Of a stretch of 64,000 bases of DNA, positions 1 to 9,761 are shown in pieces (position 1 is the first letter of the stretch; every line of letters begins with the position of its first letter). A model generated the notes under the pieces. It had not been told where the DNA came from. It ran no database searches and saw nothing but the letters and a program-made list of their open reading frames with translations. The translations under genes were made by a program, and so were the position numbers. Source of the DNA: Mesorhabditis belari (lineage: Eukaryota > Nematoda > Chromadorea > Rhabditida > Rhabditidae); NCBI GenBank assembly GCA_958450365.1, contig CAUEEP010000927.1, forward strand, positions 62,001 through 126,000. The letters are read 5' to 3'.

Positions 1-929
1 ATTTCCGACGCAGTTGCTCGGTCAGCCGTTTTCGGCGCACGCCCTAAAATGTTTTTTTGACCATTGGAGTTACGTAATTTGTTTTACCTTAATTCTAAAA
101 AGTAAACACGGTTAATCGAGGCAAATATTTAAGCATTGCGACATTGCGCTCATGCTAAATTGCGAATCTCTATGTAGCTAGGTTTTTGGTTGTTTAAACC
201 GTTGTTTTATTTTCAATGCAAATCCTGAATTGATCCTTACAATTAGTTGAATTGTATGGAAGATTAAAATTTTGAACTAAAATGTGGAGGCATTTGAAAT
301 ATCAAAAAAAATTGAAGTTACAATTAAATTAAAATGAAACTTTGATCCTTCATTTACCACCCTTTTCCTCTCGTTTTTCCACATTCCGGATACTAACATC
401 TGGCTGGCTTCTGTTCTGTTTACGGTGCGACCCCTCGAATCCAATGAGATAAGCGTTTAAGGGGCGCCATTTTTCTGGAAAAATCTTCAATTTTTGGGCG
501 AATTTCTCATCAGAGAATAACTAAAATTTTTTCGCTCGAAGATATTTTTTTTTGTTAATTGTATGATGGAATTTGTGGAATTTTCCCCTTCCTGAGTTGT
601 CTTTTTTCTCTTTTCAATAAGCACCGTCACAAAAATGAGTCAATTTCCAACAGAGACGCCACAATGAGGGGAAGGCTTGCGAAATGCCATTTGATCTGTA
701 GGCTCCTCATTTGAAATTTCTACATATGATTTTAACTTTCAAACCCGTACGTTAGTCAACTATTAGGCCTTGGAGTAGTCTAAAGAAGTAAATGGTCCAA
801 GTAACTAAAGCTTTGCATCTCCAAAAATCCTGTTAGGCAACATAAAATCGATAGCTTGATTATTTTATCTTGATTTTTGCTTTATCATAGACGTTTCAAA
901 CGAGTTAAACTTAAATTTCAGAAGTGGAA
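1..929. other. Non-coding 5' region of the VGLL4-like gene
   Basis: AT-rich sequence with no credible exon. An acceptor-like TTTCAG ends at 921, nine bases before the first ATG, and could be a spliced-leader addition site or the end of a 5' UTR intron. Confidence 0.5.
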
Positions 930-3900
930 ATGTCACGAAAAACTCCAGAAATGGATCATCGACACCTTCTAATCAACCTATGGCGTAACGGTCATCATCT
1001 TCCCAATCACAATCACACATACAGCTCCGAAGCCAGTGCGGTGAGTATGACATTATTTAGGCCAATGCATGCTAGCAATTTGGATTGGATTCACAATTTG
1101 GAAATCTTGGGAGCTTTAAGAAAAGTGTCCAAATATAGGTAATAGTACAACTTTTTCTAGGAGACTTCAATCGATTCGGGAGCTTTCTCAATGGGCGCCT
1201 CACAAGCAACGTTTGATACAATTGATGTCAGGTTAGTGAATAACTTAAATAAATTTACATAGAAACCCGATTTTTATGAATCAACCTTCCATTAGGCTGC
1301 GTGCATTTCGCATTTTGCTCTGAATCGCTTTGACTTCATTTTTTAAATCCTAGAAATTTGCAATTTCTTCGCACAGTTCAAAATTCATCTTTCAAAGACT
1401 TTTAAGTCTGTGTAAATTTTCGCAGAATGATTGTTAGAGCTTGATCTTTCAAAAGACTAAAATGGATCTCCCCATTGTTCCACAAAAACGAAGAAGAAAA
1501 CTTTCCCTTTCAATTTCTTCTTCTTTTCATACTGCCTCAAGCAGCCAATTTCCCTTCGAATTGATTGATTCTTTCACAATTCTTCGACTCAAACAGAATA
1601 ACTCCATAATAAACTCTCTTAAATGATTAATCAAATCGCTCATTTAATTCTCCTGTCTACTTATTCCGGCTCATTTCTTGTTCAATTTGCCTATTATTTA
1701 ATCGAAGAGATCGTTTTGGAGAATTTCGATCGACCACCCCGTTTATCTGATCAAGGATTTTGAGTTTTATTGTAATAAAAATTCATGATTGATTTAAATA
1801 TAATATAAAAGCTACGCAACCCTCTTATTCTTTTTCAAAAAGCACTGAGCAAATATTTTCAATGCAAGATATTTTCGGGGCTAAAATTTGAACAACTGTT
1901 ACGAGAAATTTAAAAAGGAATTTTTGGAGTCCAAGCACACAAAGAGGTGTGAATCTGTGAAGGGAAATACCCTTTGTGAAATGGAATGTGAAAGAAGAAT
2001 AAGGGGAATCGGTCTAGAGGAACGTTTGGAATGTGAGACAACTGTTTCCCCCTCGTTCATCCTTCACTTCGTTCATTTGTTTCTCGTTTTCTCTGTTCAC
2101 TCTCATTTTTGGTGCTATATTTTTTATTTTCTCTTTGTAATGGCGTTTTCTCGGCATTTTTTTTTGTTTTCACGATTATTTTTGGGTTCACATTCTTTGC
2201 AATCCACCACTCACATTCTCTGAAAGTCCATTCAGTTTTGACTTAAAGGGGTAATCAGCAAACTCGGCTTATTCATTGAGTTTATCTATACTTCTTGATA
2301 AAGTCAAGTCAACACCAATACTCTCACCTATTCTAGCCAGCGTTCTTTTATCGATTCTCTACAAATCCCCAAAGTTCTTCGACAACGAAAAGATCATAAA
2401 TACTCTTCTCAACTCTTCACCAATCACCTATTTGAGATTCTCATTTCATTTCCTGTGCTCATTTCTCTGATCGACTCTCTCAATATCAATTCTATTTTGG
2501 CAGAGATGTTGCTCAACTTTCTCACCGTTATTGATGAAAGGTCGGTTTGTGATGGGGAAATTGAAAAAACGTGAAAAAGCATTGCTGAAATTCCTTTCCG
2601 ATTGGCGTACCAAACAAAAAAGTGTTGTTTCTTTTTGATTGACCTAACCAAATACAATTGATGAAAGGTTTTTGTTTTGAATCAATGAAAAAATTTAGAC
2701 TAACTTGGGCGACTGTATTAAAAGAAAAAAAATAGGGTTTTGTTAAGTAATGAATTAGGATCTTTGGGTATTCGTGATATTTTTATGTGATGTGGGTGGA
2801 TCAACAAAGTGCACTATATATAATATTATATGTATGTGTCAAGTTAACTTTTCTAGGTAGTTTAATTTTGAATATTTCTATCGGTAAGCTTGTAAGGTTA
2901 TTGTTAAGGTTAAGGGTGCGTCATAATTACTCATAGTCGAAAACAAAATGGAAAATTTTTCCGAGTCGTTAAAATCTTAATATTTTTTTGATAACAATAT
3001 GTATTTGATACAAGGTCAAGGTCTGCCCAAACTTTCTGCGGGGCTTTCTTCTAAGAATCGACGCTTTTATGGGGCTTCTCGCAAGCTTTTGTCTCAAGGA
3101 CTGACCAAACAGAAAAACCCATCCAATTGAGATCCGGGGAGCTCGGGGGCCATAAATCAAACGCGATGAAGTCCGGGAAGTTCTATCGGCACCAGTCTTG
3201 GACAAAACGAGCCTTATGGGCAGGAGCCCCATTCGGTTGGAATGTCCAATGTCAATTTCCAAAGTGTACTTGTACCCAGAGAAGTAATACTTTCTTTAAA
3301 ATGTTCTTAAAAATCTGAAGGATACGCGACTGGCACGGCAAATTATGACGCACCGTGTATATGGCTTGATGTATTTCAAAGTCAATTTGAATATAGAAGT
3401 TGAGATTTGGGTGGATCACTCACGAAGAGAAATAGGTTGAGGATGTGATAAAGAAAAGGAAAAGCGAAAGAAATAGAGAAGTGGTAGATGGAAGGAGAAG
3501 AGAAGGGAAGACGGGGAAGAGACAGGAAAGGCAGGGAAGACAGAAAAGACAGGACAGGCATTCCTTGCGCGTTTCCCCAACATTCCACAGTCTGTACGTA
3601 TGTGTTTGGAAGGGAATCTTTCTCCTCCATTTCTCTCCTTCACATCTATATAGAGGAGATCGATGGGAGGGGCTTCTCCATCCTTTTTCATCTCATTTCT
3701 TTCATCTCATCCACACATTCCCACACCTTGATCTCATTTTTGATTTAAATTAAACACCTAGGTAACCAATGCTGCATTTGGTCAACGATAGATTAGCTAA
3801 ATGAACTTCATCTTTGCCAAATACCACCAATACAAATCTGTTACGCCTCATTAAGAGATCCGGCAAATGTTTTACTACTAGAAAAGACAAACGCTGATTT

Positions 3901-5780
3901 TATAGTTTATGCATTCGCATTTTGTGCAACCCTGTGAGGCTTTTGTTTGCGCATTTTTGTCGTTCATTCATTTCTTTGAGAAAGGGGTTCCTTTTGTCCC
4001 TTTCCTTTCTGTTAGTTTGTCATTTCATTGATCGATGGATTGTCATTCCACGATTTCCCTACTAAGATATCATTTCAATGTTTTTAGGTAGATTTTTTAT
4101 ATGTGTTAGTCTCTAGAGTACTCCTTTTCACGAAATGCTGTGCATTCCTTCAATCGGTGACAATAGAAACGTTGTCAATAAAAAAAAAATTAGCACTAAG
4201 CTCTTTGAAAAACAACTAATTTTTGTTCACTTCTATCACGTGAAATCAATGAGTCCTTCTTTTGAAAAAGGTCATATTTCCAGAAGATGACACATTATTT
4301 TCACAGCTATCAACATGTGAAATTCATCAATGAAAGAGATGTAAATGTTGTAAACATTGAGTCTCTTTAGTTGATCGAAAAAAGCTAAATTCGTGTAGAA
4401 AAACATAAAATAATGTGACGCATTGGCTTCATTTTGTAATATTTGCAGTCTTGGTGAGATGTCTCTATTACCCACCGCGACACCAACAACAGCCCTCACT
4501 ACATCAACTGTTCCAAATCATTTCCCCGCTTCTTTTTCCACTTCAATTTCTTCAGGTAAAATAGTTAAGCTGAAATACTTAACCATGTGTGAAAGTGGGA
4601 AGTTTAAAAAGCAACGTTTCAGGATTGTTAAACTCTCCAACGGCAGCACTTCCAATGAATCACACTTCATATCTTTCAATTCCTCATCCATATGCTCATC
4701 TTCCACACTTTCCCACGAACGCTCCCTTATGGAAATTGCACAATGAAAAGACTTTGCAGGTTTGTAACTATTTTTATATCAAGTACAAGCAATCCCTTGT
4801 TAGGTTGATATGGATGTTGCGTCGATTACAGAAACGACTCGGGAAGTGAGAATTAGTGAAGAAGAAAATGATGATGAGGAAGATGATGATAAGGTGACAC
4901 ATTTGAAGCAAAAAAAAGAAAAAAAAAATCAATTTAGGACTGAATATTAAAAAGAAATAAATTTAGCCTCTTGATTTATCGATGAGACATCCATCTCCAT
5001 CTCCGTCAACTTCAAGTCATAATTTGTGTGTCTCACCGGCAATTCATTCACCTTCCCCCTCAATATCGAATGATAATGAGAGACCATCTGTAATTGTTGA
5101 AAGTGAGTTTCCAGCTCATTGAAAGTTTTGCGGTACAAGGAATTTCCCGAAAATCACTTTGAACATAATTTTTACTGTTCCAAGAAGTGGTAAACGAACG
5201 AATAAGTTTTAGTGAGTGGATTTCCCTCAGTTCGTCGATCAGCTTCATCTGTTGGTGTTTCAACGAGTTCTTCTTCAGTTCAAGAACACTTTCGTCGATC
5301 ACTTAGTAGGTTAACGAGTTTATAATTACAGATAACACATTTCAAATAATTGAAACTATTGATATACAAAATAAATTCCTCACGCAGTCATTTTTAGGTG
5401 GAAAATGGCCCAGGAGACAAAAAACTGATGAAAAGGTTAGCTTCAATTTTAATCATAAATGCTAGAGGTTTTTACATTTTGCAGTAAGATTTGCTTCTCA
5501 TAATGCTTTTTGAAATTTTAGAGTCGAGCCTCTCCTTTCCCTAGAAGAGCATCACTTCGAGAGCACAAAATTATCGAACATTCCAATCCAAGCAGTAAAT
5601 TTTACAAGATTTTTATGACGCTATAGTTATTAAGCAAATAAACAGCAAAAGAATTCTATTTAAAATAAAAACTGAAAAGATTTTTAAAAAGAATTTTCAG
5701 TCGAAGAACACTTTCGAAAAGCTCTCCCAGCAGAGGCTTTCATCAAATGGAAACAACGCCAAAGTGATACAGATTCTTGA
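930..5780 (+). CDS. VGLL4/Tgi-like TEAD cofactor with two tondu motifs
   Basis: Ten exons close in frame to 305 residues: 930-1040, 1161-1231, 4449-4555, 4623-4759, 4804-4893, 4967-5102, 5231-5305, 5398-5435, 5522-5594, 5701-5780. Two tondu (TDU) motifs are visible: VQEHFRRSL at residues 234-242, followed by SGK, and IEEHFRKAL at 280-288, ending in an amphipathic FIKWKQRQ tail. This spacing and order are those of vertebrate VGLL4 and fly Tgi, which bind TEAD/Scalloped through the two motifs and oppose Yorkie/YAP. PLDLSM at 173-178 matches the CtBP-binding PxDLS consensus, and ERPSVI upstream of the first tondu recalls VGLL4. An acidic run (EEENDDEEDDDK) ends exon 5. Intron 2 is 3.2 kb and carries a Tc1-like remnant; other introns are short. 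The start follows an acceptor at 921. A nuclear transcription cofactor role is inferred from the family. Confidence 0.88.
2911..3359 (-). mobile_element. Tc1/mariner-like transposon remnant in VGLL4 intron 2
   Basis: Imperfect terminal repeats (GGTGCGTCATAATT on the left, its complement on the right) are flanked by TA and span about 450 bp. Between them, minus-strand 3233-3051 reads as a C-terminal transposase piece with NGAPAHKARFVQDW and FDLWPPSSPDLN, the blocks around the second catalytic Asp of Tc1-type DDE transposases. One internal stop and another at the end show it is dead. It is a deletion derivative. Confidence 0.75.
3051..3233 (-). pseudogene. Broken Tc1-type transposase fragment
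   Basis: About 61 codons in one frame with an internal stop after the DWCR block. The conserved QDGAPAH-like and WPPSSPDLNxM motifs place it in the Tc1/IS630 superfamily. The N-terminal helix-turn-helix part and the first catalytic Asp are missing. Confidence 0.7.
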
Positions 5781-5978
5781 AATTTCATTCAACCCCATCA
5801 TATTTCTGTAAATATTGTTATCGATTTTGCTTGTTATTCTTTAAAGTTTATCTCTTTTTAACCGAATCTGCCTCAAAAATGCTCAATTGAATATTTTTTT
5901 GATTGTTGTGATTTTCACCGGTGATAATAAATATGTACAAAATCCGTAGATCGATCGATGAATGAGACAAATTTGAGG

Positions 5979-6076
5979 CGTACATAAAAGAGTTCAGACA
6001 GTTAACTTGATACTACCGCACTAACTTTTGGAACAATCTCTAAAACCTCCTTACTTTCAGAAACACCCAGTAAAAA
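5979..6076 (+). repeat. Direct repeat, copy 1
   Basis: Shares GTACATAAAAGA at its start and CTTACTTTCAGAAACACCCA near its end with 7229-7338. The middle is diverged. The copies lie 1.25 kb apart around LINE debris. Confidence 0.65.
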
Positions 6077-6834
6077 AAGCGCACAATCTTACAATTTTTC
6101 TAATATTCAAATTATTAAACTTAATATTACATAACTGTGGAATTTTTGTGTGCCCAAAAAAACCAGGGAATGGATTTTTCGGGCTGGAAAATGATACCCG
6201 GTAGCTTTCGACTATGCTGATGCCGAATCTGAAGTTAGATTCAGCAATGATTACAATGGTGGTTATACCAAATTATACGGTGATACCTGACAATGATTAT
6301 ACCGAATTTTCTTAATAAAAAACTTTAATCCCGTTTGATCCTCCCTCGAAGACTAACCAGTGGTAAGTAAAAGTTATTCTCCAGACACAAACGTGGTTAT
6401 TAACGTTTTAACGTGGTTATTAAAAGTTATTCTCCAGACACAATTTTAGGCGTATAGCCGAATTTTCAGCTCGATTTGTCTAATTGCTTTAGCTATATGC
6501 CTGTTTGAAGAATTTCCAGAAAAACTTGAATTTCTGCTCAAATTCGTTTCAAAAGTTGCCCAAATTTGCTTAAGCGTGTCTTAAATTAGATAATATATAA
6601 CTTTTATTTAGAGAAGTCTAATTCAATTGACGTATTAAATATTTTTTTTGGAAAATACGAAAAAGTGTACCAATTTTCAAGTTGTATCTAATAATTTATT
6701 TATAATATACTACTCTTAAAATCTTAAAATCTTAAACACTTAGGCACCGGGCGCTTGGTTACAGATTTAGTTTAATGCTTCAAAAGCGTTAAAAGCAAAC
6801 ATCCTAGTCCTCTTTTTTGTAATTTTTTAAAATT

Positions 6835-7024
6835 TAATCTAGGGCGACCACTAGGTTGAGTAGATTCAAGGAGAGGTTCATTTCTCTTGAAAGTTCCTGT
6901 TTCCTGTTGCCTTCCTAACTTTGTGTCTAATTCTTTCCCAATGAGGTTTGCTAGATTGTGGAATTTACTACCGAACAACTTAAGAGAATGCAAAAGCCTT
7001 GAGTCCTTTAAAAAAATTCAGTAG
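6835..7024 (+). pseudogene. Non-LTR retrotransposon reverse-transcriptase C-terminus (remnant)
   Basis: Read from 6881 the frame gives SNSFPMRFARLWNLLPNN followed by LRECKSLESFKKIQ and a stop at 7022-7024. The arrangement RxxxLWNxLPxxLRxxxSLxxFKK is the typical C-terminal tail of LINE-type reverse transcriptases. Upstream codons (SRATTRLSRFKER) appear in a shifted frame, so the copy is frameshifted and truncated. Confidence 0.7.
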
Positions 7025-7228
7025 ATAACCTAGATCTCTCTTCTCTTGTGGGTAATTGATTGGATTTTATTTTTTATGTAATCTTGCAAACCTTGTTTGC
7101 CATTAATTTATATGTTTCTTATAAATTAATGGTGTTACTACCTCTGTACATTGAAAATTTTTTTCTTTTTCTCACTTTACTTCATGTCTTGAATAAAGTA
7201 TTTATATTATGTATACTATGTTTTAACT

Positions 7229-7338
7229 CGTACATAAAAGATTGCAGACTTACTAACTTACCAGTACTAACCGTGCTAACGTTATTACTTTTGGAACGGT
7301 CTCAGAAACCTTCTTACTTTCAGAAACACCCAGTAAAA
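7229..7338 (+). repeat. Direct repeat, copy 2
   Basis: Second copy of the 5979-6076 repeat. It follows the LINE remnant and lies upstream of TRAP-gamma. Confidence 0.65.
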
Positions 7339-7564
7339 GATGAAACGGATCAATTTTTAGCGTTGTCCCACTCATTTCGTGTCATTCTATTTGGTGCCCT
7401 CTTTCATTTGCAGCTCTTTGTATCTCGATTACTGTAAAAGAGATTTCCCCTTTCCCCTTCTCATAGATAACTTCATTCTACTTCTACTTCATTTAACACA
7501 GTTTTCTTTTAGCTTATACACTTTTATCTGAAGTTGTTTCACATTAAGTCTCCATTTTCAGGAA

Positions 7565-8565
7565 ATGTCGAAGGCAACGACAAAATTCTCGAAAGAGGAG
7601 GAAATCTTGCTCAATTCATTCTCGGCCGATGTCTCAGCTCAGGTACAGAAAAAATTTAGTACCAAAATGTTTGTAATTGTAAACTTTTATTTCTTATTTT
7701 AAACAGTTAATTTTCGAGAAGTGATACAAAGAGCAGCTAACGTTCGTAAAAGGATTGAATTCTTTGATGAATAAACATTTTAAGCGTTTAATTAATAACC
7801 AAAGAAAAGGAAATTATAACTTATAGATACAACATAAAAAATGTTTCTCTTTTTAGGGTTCAGCTCTCTTCTTGGTGAACTCTTTCGTCACGGCTGTGGC
7901 TCCCGTCTATCTCTTCTATGGAGTTCATCAATTGGAGGTATTAAATAAAATAAACAAACAGATAAGAATAAACCAAATAATGTTTATTATATTAATCCCT
8001 TCATTAACATTAATATTAAGGTATCTGATGGATGGATTGTGTGGACTGTGGCTGTTCTTGCTGCCACTTATCTCCTCACTTGGGCGTCAAAGAACCAAAA
8101 ACATCAGCTCAAACACAAGTTAGTTTGTTTGGAAAGAAAATTTAAAGATATTATTTTTGAAATTTTTAAATGTAACCCTATTCAGATTGGTTCAAAAGAG
8201 GACACAAGCCGTTGAGAGAGAAATCAACAAAAAGTACGCCGACGACAAGAAGATCAGTCGCAAAGAGAAAGAGGTTAGTTTAGTTATGCTTTGTCAGCTC
8301 ATTATCTTCGTTACTAAAAACAAAAAACATATCCAAAATATCAATATCAAAAAAATTGCAGGAACGTGCCCTCTTCCGCCGTAACGAGGTTGCTGACAGT
8401 GAGTCAACGTGGTTGTCAATCTTCTTCAACAATGTTCTTTTCATTTCTCTTCTTCTCGTTCTTTCATTCTTCTTCTTTGCCAATTTCAATCCTCTCTTCA
8501 ACTCATTTTTCTCAATTGTCGGAGCTGCCGGTGTTGTTGCTTTCATCTCGACTTCCAAGAACTAA
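7565..8565 (+). CDS. ssr3: Translocon-associated protein subunit gamma (TRAP-gamma)
   Basis: Exons 7565-7642, 7857-7937, 8021-8118, 8186-8273 and 8362-8565 give 182 residues, against about 185 in human SSR3. Family landmarks: an N-terminal SKEEEILLNSFS stretch, a first hydrophobic pair (residues about 27-75), a basic cytosolic loop with KISRKEKE, then ERALFRRNEVADSEST and a second hydrophobic pair ending in FISTSKN. TRAP-gamma is a four-pass ER membrane protein of the TRAP complex, which sits with Sec61 and the ribosome and aids translocation and topogenesis of secretory proteins. An acceptor-like TTTTCAG lies just before the ATG, consistent with spliced-leader addition. A housekeeping gene with short introns and nothing abnormal. 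Confidence 0.95.
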
Positions 8566-9761
8566 ATCGAATCTCTTTTCTGTGTTAAAGAGTCCATTTT
8601 TGCTTTTTCTATTGTTAGCAAGTTGATTGTATATTTTTGCAATGTCTTCTTTATGTGATCAAACGGGATTAAAGTTATTTATTAAAAAAATTTGTCAATT
8701 GAACGCATTCGAAAGAAATCAAGGGAATACAGAGCAAAAGAAGTTTAGAAGCAAAAGTTGTCTAATGCATAAACCTTAGTTTAAAATATTTTTTTCGCTA
8801 TAAATCAAGACGGCTTTGCCATTTCCTTTGCCATTTATGATCGTTGGCAATCCCACGCGTTTCAATCTCAAGCTTTTTGCGTGATGGAAGGCCCAAGATC
8901 GGCGTGAATTCAGATGCACTCAATGAAATGATCGAGTGATTTGCATATCTCATCACCCGTTTCTTTTCCGCTTTTCACAATCCATGAACAGAATGGGAAG
9001 TCTAAAAGAGTGACTGTTTGTGTGTGAAAGCCTTTTTTTCTTTGTCTTTCTTCCCCTCTCATCCAATTCTGGACACTTATGAGAGTCTCCGTGTGCCCTG
9101 AGAGGATGAGAGAACCATCCAAACAAAATGGGCTTTATTTTTTGGACTCTAGTCTTTTTGATTTCAACTTTTTGACATGCCATAAATAAGAATATTTTTT
9201 TCAACAATAGAATTAAAGTTCTTTTTAAAGATCGCCACCGTTGTAATGTCAAATCCATTATTTCCTCCGAATTATATCACCAATTAATAACAACATTTAG
9301 CAGCTTATCATTATCCCAAACTCTTTCAGACTCCAATCACTTAGCGACGTCACAAAAACGTGTAGGATTAAGATGTGAAGAGGGGGAAAGAGAGGGTGAA
9401 CACCGTATGAAGAGAATAAGAAAAACGGACCATTGGGGCTCTCATTCATCCCATCAATGGACATTGAGTGGAAAAAAGAGAAAAAGACAACAGTATGTTG
9501 AAGTGATTGTTCTTTTCTCTTTTTTGACCGACCATGTCCCTTTTCTCTACAATAATTGAAGTGCATTGAATGCCGTTCACACCTTTCCTTTCATTTTTCA
9601 CTCATAGACTGTGTGGTTGAGCATTGTAGGTCCACTTTTCCACGTCCCACGGTCCCACGTCACCTGTTTTAATTTTACAGTTTACACATTTTGCCCATTG
9701 GCAGCCAATTTCTTTAGCTTTGTTCAGTTTTTAGCAGAAGAAAACTACAGATAATCTTACA
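8566..9761. other. Intergenic, TRAP-gamma to WAP-like gene
   Basis: Contains the TRAP-gamma 3' UTR, including 8657-8684, which is the inverse of 6313-6340 (27 of 28 bases). The rest is AT-rich; the ORFs here have no domain features. Confidence 0.5.
8657..8684 (-). repeat. Inverted repeat partner of 6313-6340
   Basis: GATCAAACGGGATTAAAGTT plus the following bases matches the reverse complement of 6313-6340 at 27 of 28 positions. This copy is in the presumed TRAP-gamma 3' UTR; the other is upstream of the LINE remnant. Confidence 0.6.

Larger units (their letters stand above)
5781..7564. other. Intergenic repeats between VGLL4-like and TRAP-gamma genes
   Basis: An AATAAA at 5926-5931 is the likely poly(A) signal of the VGLL4-like gene. 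The rest holds a roughly 100-bp direct repeat (5979-6076 and 7229-7338, both ending in TTTCAGAAACACCCAGTAAA) that brackets a LINE reverse-transcriptase remnant. No host exon was seen. Confidence 0.5.

Noticed and set aside
7060..7437. 125-codon plus-strand ORF
   Set aside because: Hydrophobic and AT-driven, directly after a LINE stop codon and overlapping a direct repeat; no family features.
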